From assembly GCF_900119735.1 (NCBI RefSeq), contig NZ_FPJW01000002.1:186001-250000 (forward strand): a stretch of DNA of 64,000 bases, in the 5' to 3' direction. The notes below the pieces were generated by a model. That model did not search any database. It saw nothing but the letters and a program-made list of their open reading frames with translations, and had not been told where the DNA came from. This document shows positions 17,005-25,831 of the stretch, piece after piece. The first letter of the stretch is position 1, and each line of letters begins with the position of its first letter. The stretch is from Marinospirillum alkaliphilum DSM 21637. GTDB lineage: Bacteria; Pseudomonadota; Gammaproteobacteria; Pseudomonadales; Halomonadaceae. Position numbers and translations under genes: made by a program.

Positions 17005-18369
17005 ATGGGTGCTGAACAACTCAAGGGGTTGCTGGGTGCGGCTGTGATGGCTCTTGGCCTGGCCGCTTCTCCCTTGTCGGCAGATGACTGGGCTGGTTCC
17101 GGAGATGACTGGGGGGGTGACTGGGAGGATGAGTCTGAGTCTCGCTTTCCATTCCGGGTCGGTGGTTTCATTGAGGCCGCCGGTGGCATGCACCTGTATG
17201 ACAACAAGGCGGTTGATGATCGTATCGGCAAAAACTACAACCTGGGTGAAACCCGTTTGCGTCTGGATATTGACGGAGACTGGCAGGCACTGGGTTACAG
17301 CCTCAAGGTTGATGGTGTTGCTGATGGTGTTGATGAAGAACTGCGTGCAGAGCTGCGCGAAGCGCTGGTCAGTTTTGAACTGGGTGACCGCACGGATGTG
17401 CGTGCCGGTCGCCAGGTGCTGACCTGGGGAACCGGTGACCTGTTATTCATCAACGATCTCTTCCCCAAGGACTGGCAGTCCTTTCTGATCGGTCGGGATG
17501 AAGACTATCTGAAGGGCCCATCGGATGCATTGCGCATCACTCGTTATGGTGATGAGGTCACCCTGGATCTGGTCTGGACACCGGTTTTCAATCGAGACAA
17601 CTACCCGGACGGGGATCGTTTGTCTTATTGGGGGCAGACAGGAGGCAATGAGTTCGGCTTAACAGCCGAACCCATTTCGGATAATGCCCGGGAACCCGGC
17701 AGCTTCCCCGGTGATGGTGAGGTGGCTTTACGTCTGGCCACACGCCAGTCCGGTGTTGAGTATGCCTTGTATGGTTACCGGGGCTTCTGGCCTCAACCCA
17801 ATGATGCACGCAAGACCCTTGCAGGTGGCAAGCTGGAGCACCCGGTATTGCATGTGTATGGTGCCAGCCTGAGGCGAGGTATGGGGCCGGGGCTGTTCAA
17901 TGCCGAAGTGGGTTATTACGACTCACGGGACTACGACAACGCTGGCTTCAACGCGGCGCTGACACCCAACTCAGAAGTGCGCATTCTGATGGGATATGAC
18001 TGGGAACTGGTCACCAACCTGAATGTGGGTGTTCAGTACTATCTGGAATGGACGCTGGATCATGATGAGCTGGAAAAAGCCTTTCAGGATATGGGTATGA
18101 AAGAAATGGCCGGTGAAGAATACCGCCAGCTGCTGACCACGCGTCTGACCTACACCCAGATGCGCGGTGATCTGATGTGGTCGCTGTTTGCTTTTGTATC
18201 GCCCAGTGATGATGACTTTTACCTGCGTCCGAGTGTGCGTTACCGGGTTTCCGATGAATTGACGGTCAGTGCCGGAGGCAACCTTTTTGGTGGCAAGGAG
18301 GACTACAGTTTCTTTGGGCAGTTTGAAAAGGATTCAAATGTTTACCTGAGGGCCAGGTATCGTTTCTGA
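17005..18369 (+). CDS. Outer-membrane beta-barrel protein, DUF1302-like
   Basis: A 454-residue predicted outer-membrane protein. The ATG at 17005 has GGAGG five bases upstream and gives a signal peptide ending near SPLSA. The mature N-terminus is very acidic and Trp-rich (DDW repeated three times within about 20 residues), followed by a barrel of alternating strands that ends RARYRF, the terminal Phe used by the BAM machinery. The motif RAGRQVLTWGTGDLLFINDL resembles DUF1302/alginate-export-like porins. Last gene of the MMPL operon; it probably provides the outer-membrane exit or entry for the same molecule. Confidence 0.85.
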   Translation: MGAEQLKGLLGAAVMALGLAASPLSADDWAGSGDDWGGDWEDESESRFPFRVGGFIEAAGGMHLYDNKAVDDRIGKNYNLGETRLRLDIDGDWQALGYSLKVDGVADGVDEELRAELREALVSFELGDRTDVRAGRQVLTWGTGDLLFINDLFPKDWQSFLIGRDEDYLKGPSDALRITRYGDEVTLDLVWTPVFNRDNYPDGDRLSYWGQTGGNEFGLTAEPISDNAREPGSFPGDGEVALRLATRQSGVEYALYGYRGFWPQPNDARKTLAGGKLEHPVLHVYGASLRRGMGPGLFNAEVGYYDSRDYDNAGFNAALTPNSEVRILMGYDWELVTNLNVGVQYYLEWTLDHDELEKAFQDMGMKEMAGEEYRQLLTTRLTYTQMRGDLMWSLFAFVSPSDDDFYLRPSVRYRVSDELTVSAGGNLFGGKEDYSFFGQFEKDSNVYLRARYRF

Positions 18370-18404
18370 TCTCCTGGTTGGATGTTGCATTGAGACCGAT
18401 TGAG

Positions 18405-18435
18405 CAAGGGTCAGCCTGAGTCAGGTTGGCCCTTG
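18405..18435 (+). terminator. Strong hairpin after the beta-barrel gene
   Basis: A near-perfect inverted repeat: CAAGGGTCAGCCTGA pairs with TCAGGTTGGCCCTTG through 15 positions including two G-T wobbles, with almost no loop. It lies 36 bases after the beta-barrel stop and before the next promoter. No U-tract follows, so it may stabilise the 3' end of the transcript rather than terminate alone. Confidence 0.5.
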
Positions 18436-18471
18436 TGCGTTGTGGGGTGGCGGTTATCAGCAATGTTGAAA

Positions 18472-18513
18472 AAAGACTTGCACTTACTATATTAGTATAA
18501 TATAAATTAGATT
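18472..18513 (+). promoter_or_regulatory. Promoter and AT-rich operator, copy 2
   Basis: Upstream of the ArsR-family gene. AAAGACTTG runs into a -35-like TTGCAC (18478-18483), then 17 bases and a -10-like TATAAA (18501-18506). The element 18490-18513 is the near-identical partner of 13492-13515. Within it 18489-18503 is a perfect inverted repeat, ATATTA-GTA-TAATAT, as expected for a dimeric winged-helix repressor. The start codon is only 28 bases downstream of the element. This suggests the regulator represses itself and the MMPL operon. Confidence 0.7.
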
Positions 18514-18540
18514 ATTGTCTATTTTCTGAGTTTGTGACTG

Positions 18541-18837
18541 ATGGATATTGAAACCATGCAATGTCAGGCCCGGGCAGCAACCGAGTTGCTGCAGGCTTGT
18601 GCCCATCCTGCTCGTCTGGTGCTACTCTGCCAGTTGAGCCAGGAGGAACTGAATGTGGGTGAGCTGGAGCAGCGACTGGGTATTCACCAGCCGAGCTTGT
18701 CCCAGCAGTTGGGCGTATTGCGCCGTCAGGGGTTGATTGAGGGGCGGCGTGAAGGGCAGTTGATCTTTTATCGGCTGGCCAATGAAGAGGCTCGTGAGTT
18801 GATTCAAAGCCTGTACCGCATCTATTGCAACAAGTGA
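18541..18837 (+). CDS. ArsR-family regulator of the HlyU/BigR/SqrR/YgaV type
   Basis: A 98-residue winged-helix dimeric regulator. The phrases LLQACAHPARLVLLCQL, VGELEQRLGIHQPSLSQQL and QLIFYRLANEEARELIQSL follow YgaV, HlyU and BigR closely. It lacks the CxCxxC metal site of ArsR/SmtB. Cys30 (in LLCQL) and Cys96 (in IYCNK) are 66 residues apart, the same spacing as the redox pair in SqrR (41/107) and BigR (42/108), which form a disulfide or polysulfide link with sulfane sulfur and leave DNA. Cys8 and Cys20 are extra. It is first in an operon with an RND adaptor and pump. The ATG at 18541 has only a weak ribosome site. The sulfur-sensing role is inferred from the cysteines. Confidence 0.88.
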   Translation: MDIETMQCQARAATELLQACAHPARLVLLCQLSQEELNVGELEQRLGIHQPSLSQQLGVLRRQGLIEGRREGQLIFYRLANEEARELIQSLYRIYCNK

Positions 18838-18861
18838 CGTCTGACACCGGAGAAATTAAAG

Positions 18862-19878
18862 ATGAAAAGATCCTGGTTGGGTCTGGCAGTGGTGATGCTG
18901 TCAGGCTTTTCATTACAGGCTCAGGCACTGGAAAGCCAGCCGGTGCAGCGTGCACCTCTGACTGAAAGCATTCAGCTGGATGGTGTGATTGAGGCTGTGC
19001 GTCAGGCGACGGTATCGGCCCAGACCAGTGGTCAGGTGCGTCGCATTCACTTTGATGTGGATGATGCGGTGGCACCGGGTCAGGTGATTGTGGAGCTGAA
19101 TGATACCGAGCAGCGTGCCCGCCTGAATCAGGCTGAAGCCGGTTTGCGTGAGGCAGAAGCCGGGCTGAATGATGCCCGCCAGAATTTCAGTCGTGTGGAA
19201 GGACTGGTGCAGCGTGAGCTGGCGCCGCGAGCCCAGCTGGATCAGGCCCGTAACCAGTTGAATGCGGCGGAAGCGCGCCTGAGTCGTGCTCAGGCAGCGG
19301 TGGCCGAAGCGCGTCAGCAACTGGCTTATACCCGGGTGATTGCACCCTATGGTGGCATCGTGACAGCTCGCCATGTGGAGGAAGGCGCTTCAGTGAACCC
19401 CGGCCAGCCGTTGATCAGTGGCTTGTCGCTGGAGGAGCTGCGTGTGGTGGTGGCCCTGCCGCAGCGTTATGCGGCTTCAGCCCGGCAGCAGCGTGAGGCT
19501 CAGGTGATGTTGATGGATGGTCGTGTGCTGGAAACGGACGGCATGACTTTTTATCCCTATGCTGATCCGGCCACTCATACCTTTCGGGTGCGCATGAACC
19601 TTAAAAATCCTGAAGGGGATCTGTTCCCCGGCATGCTGGTGAAAGTCAGCCTGCCGGTGGCTGAGCGCTCTGCCTTGTGGATTCCGTCTGCAGCACTGGT
19701 GCAGCGCGGTGAACTGCGTGCCGTTTATGTGCTGAATGCTGAAGGCCAGCCACGCCTGCGTCAGGTGCGTGTTGGCAGTCGTGCCAATGGGCAGATTGAG
19801 GTGTTGTCCGGTCTGGGAGAGGGCGAGCTGTTGGTGTTGAACCCAGCGGCCGCTTTGGCACGTCTGGAGGCTGAATGA
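18862..19878 (+). CDS. RND efflux periplasmic adaptor subunit
   Basis: A 338-residue membrane-fusion protein of the AcrA/MexA class. Signal peptide 1-21 ends LQAQA. The lipoyl halves are near residues 45-75 (TVSAQTSGQVRRIHFDVDD, then GQVIVEL) and near 155-185 (TRVIAPYGGIVTARHVEEG); between them lies a helical hairpin rich in Glu, Ala and Arg. Beta-barrel and membrane-proximal domains follow. There is no N-terminal lipobox Cys. It joins the inner-membrane pump encoded next to an outer-membrane channel; no TolC-like gene is in this operon. The start is 24 bases after the regulator gene, with GGAG upstream. Confidence 0.93.
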   Translation: MKRSWLGLAVVMLSGFSLQAQALESQPVQRAPLTESIQLDGVIEAVRQATVSAQTSGQVRRIHFDVDDAVAPGQVIVELNDTEQRARLNQAEAGLREAEAGLNDARQNFSRVEGLVQRELAPRAQLDQARNQLNAAEARLSRAQAAVAEARQQLAYTRVIAPYGGIVTARHVEEGASVNPGQPLISGLSLEELRVVVALPQRYAASARQQREAQVMLMDGRVLETDGMTFYPYADPATHTFRVRMNLKNPEGDLFPGMLVKVSLPVAERSALWIPSAALVQRGELRAVYVLNAEGQPRLRQVRVGSRANGQIEVLSGLGEGELLVLNPAAALARLEAE

Positions 19879-22800
19879 TGAGCGAATCACCGCGTCTGGG
19901 TCTGTCCGGCCGTATTGCTGCGGCCTTTCAGACCTCCCGTCTGACCCCGTTGCTGGCACTGGCCGGTCTGCTGATGGGGCTGTTTGCCGTGACGGTGACG
20001 CCCAAGGAAGAGGAACCCCAGATTGATGTCACTATGGCCGATGTGTTCATCGGTTTTCCCGGTGCCAGCCCCGTGGAAGTTGAACAGCTGGTGGTGATTC
20101 CTGCCCAGCAGGTGCTGAGTGAAATGGCCGGTGTGGAGCACGTCTACTCTGTGTCCCGGCATGGCATGGGCATGGTGACGGTGCAGTTTGCCGTGGGTGT
20201 ACCGCGTCAGGAGGCCCTGGTCACCCTTTATAACCAGATTTACTCCAACCAGGACTGGCTGCCGCAAAATCTGGGCACCCTGCCACCCTTGATCAAGGCC
20301 AAGGGCATTGATGATGTGCCAATCATGGCGCTGACCCTGTTCAGTGATGATCCGTTGGTGACTGCTGAAGACCTGACCCGTGTGGCACATACACTGGAAA
20401 CAGAGCTTAAGCGCATTCCCGGAACCCGTGACATCTATACCCTCGGGGGTGTTCGTGATGAACTGCAGGTGATCTTGGACCCTGCGCGTCTGCGGGGTTA
20501 TGGCCTGGAATTGAATGACCTTCAGATGGCATTGCAGGCCGCCAATGCCACCTCTCAACAAGCCTGGGTGGTACAGGATGGTGTGGCGATTCCGGTGCAG
20601 GCCGGCACCCTGTTGACTCAGGTTGAAGAAGTGCAGCGCCTGGTGGTTGGCATGCATGACGGTGCGCCGGTATTTCTGGAAGATGTGGCAGAAGTGGTAC
20701 GTGGCGGCAAGGTGCCATCGGCGGGTGTGATGACTGGTTTTGGTCCTGCCGGTGAGCGCTCGGCGGGTCATCTTGCACAGGCTGTGACGCTGGCGATTGC
20801 CAAACAGCCCGGCCAGAATGCCATCGACATCACCCGTGCCATCGGTGACCGTCTGGAATTACTGCAGGATCGGGTGATTCCTGAAGGTGTTGAAGTGCTG
20901 GTGACGCGTGATTACGGTTACACCGCAGCCGACAAGTCCAATACCCTGATCACCAAACTGCTGTTTGCCACCGGATCGGTGGTGATTCTGGTGCTGGCTG
21001 CACTGGGCTGGCGCCAGGCATTGATTGTGGGCATTGCGGTGATCATCACCCTGGCCATGACCTTGTTTTTCTCCTGGGCCTGGGGTTTCACCCTGAACCG
21101 GGTATCCCTGTTTGCATTGATTTTTTCCATCGGCATTCTGGTCGATGATGCCATCGTGGTGGTGGAGAATATCCACCGGCACCTGCAGCTGGGTGCCAAA
21201 TCCCTGGTGGAAGCCATTCCAAAAGCAGTGGATGAGGTGGGTGGCCCAACCATTCTGGCAACCTTCACGGTGATTGCAGCCCTGCTGCCCATGGCTTTTG
21301 TATCCGGCCTGATGGGCCCTTACATGAGTCCGATCCCGATCAATGCCTCCGCCGGTATGCTGATTTCGCTGATCATTGCTTTTGTGGTGACCCCCTGGTT
21401 GGCCGTTAAGCTGATGAAGCATGAACACCACGACAGCCATGGTGCCGGTGAAGCGCAGGGTGAGCAGGCCTCAGGCAAGATGCTGCGCCTGTTTGAAAAA
21501 CTGATGCGTCCTTTCCTGGGTGACAACCGCAAGCGGCGCTGGATGCTGGGTGGCTCGGTGGTGGGTCTGACCCTGGCCGCAGCGCTATTGCCCGTAACTC
21601 TGGCGGTGGTGATGAAAATGCTGCCGTTTGATAACAAGTCTGAGTTTCAGGTGATTGTTGACATGCCGGAAGGTACACCGGTGGAGCAGACCCAGCGGGT
21701 GCTGCTGGCACTGGGTGAATACCTGGAAACAGTGCCGGAAGTGATGCACTGGCAGTCTTATGCCGGTACTGCTGCACCGATCAACTTCAATGGTCTGGTG
21801 CGTCAGTATTACCTGCGTGCCGAGCCCCACATGGGTGACTTGCAGGTGAACCTGGTGGATCGTCGTGATCGCAAGCGGGAGTCACACCCGATTGCCTTGT
21901 CGGTGCGTGAACCACTGCAGCGTATTGGTGCGGAATTTGGTGCCAATGTCAAAATTGTGGAAGTGCCACCGGGCCCGCCGGTACTGGCTCCCATTGTTGC
22001 TGAAATTTACGGACCGGATGCTGAGGTGCGTGCTGCGGTGGCGCGTCAGGTTGAGGCTTTGCTGCAGGGAACTGAGGGTATTGTTGATGTGGACACCACC
22101 CTGGAAGCACCGGCCAGCCGCTGGCTGATCGAAGTGGATCGTGACCGGGCGGCACGTCTGGGTGTGGCGCAGGCTCAGGTGGTGCAGGCACTCTCGATGG
22201 CGTTGGGCCAGGTGGAAGTGAGCTTCCTGCATGATGAAGGCATGAAGTATCCGGTACCGATTCGTCTGCAACTGGCCGAAGGCGACAAGGCTCAGGCATC
22301 CCGCTTGCTGTCCCTTGCGGTGCGCAGCCGCAGCGGGCAACTGGTCAGTCTGTCTGAGTTTGCCAGGGTCACACCCACCGATTGGCAGGGTGCCATTTAT
22401 CACAAGGATCTGTTGCCGGTGACCTATGTCACTGCTGACATGGCCGGTCGTCTGGATTCGCCGCTGTATGGCATGTTTGATGCGGTGTTTACGCTGGCAG
22501 GCCAGCCGAATGCACCTCAGCAGTATTTCATCAGTCAGCCGGACTGGCCTGCCACAGCCGCCATCAAATGGGATGGTGAATGGCAGATCACCTATGAAAC
22601 CTTCCGTGACATGGGCATTGCTTATGCCGTGGGTATGATCCTGATTTACATGCTGGTGGTGGCACAGTTCAAGTCTTATCTGGTGCCGCTGGTGATCATG
22701 GCCCCGATTCCGCTGACGCTGATTGGCATCATGCCGGGGCATGCCTTGCTGGGTGCACAGTTCACCGCCACCAGCATGATCGGCATGATTGCACTGGCTG

Positions 22801-23090
22801 GCATTATCGTGCGCAACTCCATTCTGCTGGTGGATTTCATCAACCAGCAGCTGGCGGAAGGCAGCAACTGGGAGGATGCAGTGATTCAGGCCAGTGCCGT
22901 GCGTGCCCAACCGATCATCCTGACGGCTTTGGCAGCCATGGTCGGTGGTTTCTTCATCATTGATGATCCGATCTTCAACGGTCTGGCCATTGCATTGATC
23001 TTCGGTCTGCTGGTTTCCACCCTGCTGACGCTGGTGGTGATTCCGCTGTTGTATTATGCGTTGTATCGTCACCGGGGTGTGCCGGGTTAA
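19875..23090 (+). CDS. RND efflux pump, inner-membrane permease
   Basis: A 1071-residue proton-driven pump of the AcrB superfamily. The fourth-helix relay motif GILVDDAIVVVENIHRHL carries the paired Asp residues; GFPGASPVEVEQLVVIP marks the first porter subdomain. Twelve helices and two large periplasmic loops are evident, with a His-rich cytosolic loop (HEHHDSHGAGE) between the halves. It looks more like the VexK/heterogeneous HAE1 pumps than AcrB itself. Substrate unknown. It overlaps the adaptor stop; ATG codons at 19875 and 19878 are both possible, the second with better spacing from GGAGG. A perfect terminator follows. Confidence 0.93.
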   Translation: MMSESPRLGLSGRIAAAFQTSRLTPLLALAGLLMGLFAVTVTPKEEEPQIDVTMADVFIGFPGASPVEVEQLVVIPAQQVLSEMAGVEHVYSVSRHGMGMVTVQFAVGVPRQEALVTLYNQIYSNQDWLPQNLGTLPPLIKAKGIDDVPIMALTLFSDDPLVTAEDLTRVAHTLETELKRIPGTRDIYTLGGVRDELQVILDPARLRGYGLELNDLQMALQAANATSQQAWVVQDGVAIPVQAGTLLTQVEEVQRLVVGMHDGAPVFLEDVAEVVRGGKVPSAGVMTGFGPAGERSAGHLAQAVTLAIAKQPGQNAIDITRAIGDRLELLQDRVIPEGVEVLVTRDYGYTAADKSNTLITKLLFATGSVVILVLAALGWRQALIVGIAVIITLAMTLFFSWAWGFTLNRVSLFALIFSIGILVDDAIVVVENIHRHLQLGAKSLVEAIPKAVDEVGGPTILATFTVIAALLPMAFVSGLMGPYMSPIPINASAGMLISLIIAFVVTPWLAVKLMKHEHHDSHGAGEAQGEQASGKMLRLFEKLMRPFLGDNRKRRWMLGGSVVGLTLAAALLPVTLAVVMKMLPFDNKSEFQVIVDMPEGTPVEQTQRVLLALGEYLETVPEVMHWQSYAGTAAPINFNGLVRQYYLRAEPHMGDLQVNLVDRRDRKRESHPIALSVREPLQRIGAEFGANVKIVEVPPGPPVLAPIVAEIYGPDAEVRAAVARQVEALLQGTEGIVDVDTTLEAPASRWLIEVDRDRAARLGVAQAQVVQALSMALGQVEVSFLHDEGMKYPVPIRLQLAEGDKAQASRLLSLAVRSRSGQLVSLSEFARVTPTDWQGAIYHKDLLPVTYVTADMAGRLDSPLYGMFDAVFTLAGQPNAPQQYFISQPDWPATAAIKWDGEWQITYETFRDMGIAYAVGMILIYMLVVAQFKSYLVPLVIMAPIPLTLIGIMPGHALLGAQFTATSMIGMIALAGIIVRNSILLVDFINQQLAEGSNWEDAVIQASAVRAQPIILTALAAMVGGFFIIDDPIFNGLAIALIFGLLVSTLLTLVVIPLLYYALYRHRGVPG

Positions 23091-23100
23091 CACAAGATGA

Positions 23101-23130
23101 AAAAATGGCCGGGTGATCCCGGCCATTTTT
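23101..23130. terminator. Bidirectional rho-independent terminator
   Basis: A perfect 13-base inverted repeat, AAAAATGGCCGGG and CCCGGCCATTTTT, with a TGAT loop. It has a T-run on both strands and lies between the convergent RND pump and rpoS genes, serving both. Confidence 0.92.
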
Positions 23131-23153
23131 ATGAGGGGTTAAAGGTCTGAGAA

Positions 23154-24167
23154 TTATTCGCTGATCACCGCTTCCAGGTCGATGCCTTCACGGTCGAGCA
23201 TTTTTCTCAGGCGTTTCAGGGCTTCCATCTGGATCTGGCGCACCCGCTCGCGAGTCAGGCCGATTTCCTGCCCGACTTCTTCCAGGGTGGTGGCTTCGTG
23301 GCCCCGTAGACCAAAACGACGCACCACCACTTCGCGTTGTTTTTCACTCAGCTCATCCAGCCACAGCTCCACACTGGTGCAGATGTCTTCATCCTGCACC
23401 TGATGGATGGGATCACTGGCTTCTTCACTGGCCAAGGTTTCCAGCAGGGGTTTGTCGGCATTCTGGCTGGCCGGGTAATCAAAGGAGGTGTTGCGTTCAT
23501 TCAGTCCCAGCAATTTTTTGACACTTTCCACCGGCTTGTCGAGGTGCACGGCAATTTCTTCCGGGGTGGCTTCGTGGTCCAGTTGTTGAGACAGTTCACG
23601 CCCTGCGCGCAGGCAGGTATTCAGTTCTTTAACCACGTGAATGGGCAGGCGAACAGTGCGCGTCTGGTTCATTAATGCCCGTTCAATGGTCTGGCGAATC
23701 CACCAGGTGGCATAGGTTGAAAAGCGGAAACCCCGTTCGGGATCAAATTTTTCCACTGCGCGTATCAGTCCCAGGTTGCCTTCTTCAATCAGATCCAGCA
23801 GGGACAAACCACGGTTGTTGTAACGCCGGGCAATTTTCACCACCAGTCGCAGGTTGCTTTCGATCATGCGCTTGCGACCGGCAGCATCCCCCTTGCGTGC
23901 CAGACGACCGAAGTGGACTTCTTCTTCCGGTGTCAGCAGGGGTGAAATGCCAATTTCATTCAGGTACAGCTGGGTAGCGTCCAGCGAGGTGTTGGGGGTC
24001 AGGGATTCATTTTCCAGTGCCAGCTCAAAGGCCTCATCTTCATTAAGGTCTTCTGCTGCTTCCATCAGCTCAGGATTGTCCTCGTCGTCAAAGGCACTGA
24101 CTTCCAGTTCTGCCAGGTCTTCATCTGGCAGTGGGTGGTGTTTTTGTTGTTGTTCATTTCTGGCCAT
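23154..24167 (-). CDS. rpoS: RNA polymerase sigma factor RpoS
   Basis: A 337-residue sigma-70 family factor, the general stress and stationary-phase sigma. Region 1.2 begins [11 protein letters not shown]; region 2 has [29 protein letters not shown]; region 2.4 reads [18 protein letters not shown]; region 4.2 [20 protein letters not shown]. There is no long region 1.1, so it is RpoS rather than RpoD. The N-terminus is highly acidic. I chose the ATG at 24167 (MARNEQQQ), which has AAGGAGT upstream; an earlier in-frame start would add 17 unrelated residues. The gene follows DUF368, pcm and surE, the usual RpoS neighbourhood except that nlpD is missing. Confidence 0.96.
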   Translation of the reverse strand: MARNEQQQKHHPLPDEDLAELEVSAFDDEDNPELMEAAEDLNEDEAFELALENESLTPNTSLDATQLYLNEIGISPLLTPEEEVHFGRLARKGDAAGRKRMIESNLRLVVKIARRYNNRGLSLLDLIEEGNLGLIRAVEKFDPERGFRFSTYATWWIRQTIERALMNQTRTVRLPIHVVKELNTCLRAGRELSQQLDHEATPEEIAVHLDKPVESVKKLLGLNERNTSFDYPASQNADKPLLETLASEEASDPIHQVQDEDICTSVELWLDELSEKQREVVVRRFGLRGHEATTLEEVGQEIGLTRERVRQIQMEALKRLRKMLDREGIDLEAVISE

Positions 24168-24251
24168 AACCCGACTCCTTGTGACGGTGGAGGGTGCAAC
24201 ATGAACATCATGAAACAAGCAATTTATATGCCGTAAAAGGTTGAAAAAAAA

Positions 24252-25160
24252 TTAATGATTTCTTGGTGCCAGCAGCAGTACCAGTATCCAGCCGATTAGT
24301 GCCAGTAATGTGACAGAAATAAAAAAAGAGGGTTCCCCGGTAATCTGGGTAAAGTGCCAGGGAAGTAACATTTGTGTGTCCAAAGGAAGCACTTTGCCAT
24401 CTTCACTGATGCGGTAACGTGTCAGCAGTTGCCAGGGCCAGATGTGGGGTAGTGAGCTGATCACAAATCCGAACAGGGTGGCAAAGGTGGCGCTGCGATA
24501 ATGATCAAACAGCCAGCCCAGCAGGTGAGAAAAGGCCAGCAGACCAACCCCGGCCCCCATGGCAAAAGCCAGCAGCAGCGTGGACTGCAGGGTTTTGACG
24601 GCTTCCACCAGCGGAGCATAAAGCCCCATCACCAGCAACAGAAAACTGCCGGAAATACCGGGCAGGATCATGGCGCAGATGGCAATCATACCTGCCAGGA
24701 AAAAGGTGGTGGTGCTGATGGTGCCGATGGCAGGCAGAAGCAGGGTTAACAGGCTGGAAACCAGTGCGCCTAGGCCAATGAACAGGATGCGACTGAAAGA
24801 CCAGTGAGGCACCTGACGCGAAATGATGATGGCAGAACCGGCCACCAATCCAAAAAAGAATCCGTTCAGGTGGTGCGGCCAGGTGACCAGCAACCAGCTG
24901 ATCAGGTGAGCCAGCAGCAGGATGCTGCTGAGGATGCCACTCAGCAGGGTCAGCAGGAACAGGCCATCCACGGCTTGCCAGATGCCTCGCAGTCCCTGCT
25001 GTTTCCAGACGCCCCATAGGCGTTGATCAAAACTGCGCAGGCTGTTGATCAGTCGCTCATAAATGCCGGTGATGAAGGCAACGGTTCCACCGGAAACACC
25101 CGGTACCACGTCTGCGGCCCCCATAAACAGGCCACGCAGATAAATCTGCCACAGCTTCAT
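24252..25160 (-). CDS. DUF368 membrane protein, PopT-like
   Basis: A 302-residue polytopic inner-membrane protein. The N-terminal signature GLFMGAADVVPGVSGGTVAF and the repeat-like ICAMILPGISGSFLLLVMG are diagnostic of DUF368. Members (PopT) were shown to help recycle undecaprenyl phosphate across the membrane, returning the carrier used for peptidoglycan and O-antigen. About eight to nine helices. It overlaps pcm by four bases (ATGA). It sits where nlpD lies in many relatives, between pcm and rpoS. The specific activity here is inferred from family. Confidence 0.88.
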   Translation of the reverse strand: MKLWQIYLRGLFMGAADVVPGVSGGTVAFITGIYERLINSLRSFDQRLWGVWKQQGLRGIWQAVDGLFLLTLLSGILSSILLLAHLISWLLVTWPHHLNGFFFGLVAGSAIIISRQVPHWSFSRILFIGLGALVSSLLTLLLPAIGTISTTTFFLAGMIAICAMILPGISGSFLLLVMGLYAPLVEAVKTLQSTLLLAFAMGAGVGLLAFSHLLGWLFDHYRSATFATLFGFVISSLPHIWPWQLLTRYRISEDGKVLPLDTQMLLPWHFTQITGEPSFFISVTLLALIGWILVLLLAPRNH

Positions 25161-25831
25161 TTTTCTGCTCCGGGCAGCAGGGGCACAAAACGCACCGGTT
25201 CAATATCCTGTCGCAGGATGCGTCCCTCTTTTTTATCAAACAGGCTTAACATCTGCTCTCGATCACCCACCGGCAGTATCAGCCGTCCACCCTCAGCCAG
25301 TTGTTCCAGCAAGCCTTCCGGCAGTTCACGGGGAGCAGCAGTGACCAGGATGGCGTCAAAGGGTGCCAGATCCGGCAGTCCAAAGTTGCCATCGGCATGT
25401 TTGATCCGCGCATTGTGCAGTTGCAGGTTTCTCAGACGTTGGCGTGCTTTCTGCAACAGTGGGTCAAGACGTTCCACACTCCAGACTTCCGGTACCAGGC
25501 AGGCCAGCAGGGCACACTGAAAACCTGAGCCGGTACCAATTTCCAGTACCTTCCGGGGTTGTACTTCCAGCAGCAATTCGGTCATGCGTGCAACGATATA
25601 AGGCTGGCTGAGGGTTTGCCCCAGACCAATCGGCAAGGCTGTGTCCTCATAGGCGCGGTGAGCCAGTGCTTCATCCAGGAACAGATGGCGGGGCAGGTGG
25701 CGCAGCGCTTCCAGAACCCGGCCATCCGTGATGCCTTGCTGTATCAGTCGCTCCACCATGCGATTACGGGTGCGCTGGGAGGTGAAACCGATACCCTTCA
25801 GTTGCGGGTTTAATTGCAGGAATTCAGCCAT
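25157..25831 (-). CDS. pcm: Protein-L-isoaspartate O-methyltransferase
   Basis: A 224-residue SAM-dependent repair enzyme that methylates isoaspartyl residues in aged proteins. The SAM site is [16 protein letters not shown], preceded by the substrate-side [18 protein letters not shown], both standard for Pcm. It overlaps the end of surE, its usual partner gene, by 22 bases. No signal peptide; cytosolic. Confidence 0.95.
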   Translation of the reverse strand: MAEFLQLNPQLKGIGFTSQRTRNRMVERLIQQGITDGRVLEALRHLPRHLFLDEALAHRAYEDTALPIGLGQTLSQPYIVARMTELLLEVQPRKVLEIGTGSGFQCALLACLVPEVWSVERLDPLLQKARQRLRNLQLHNARIKHADGNFGLPDLAPFDAILVTAAPRELPEGLLEQLAEGGRLILPVGDREQMLSLFDKKEGRILRQDIEPVRFVPLLPGAEK

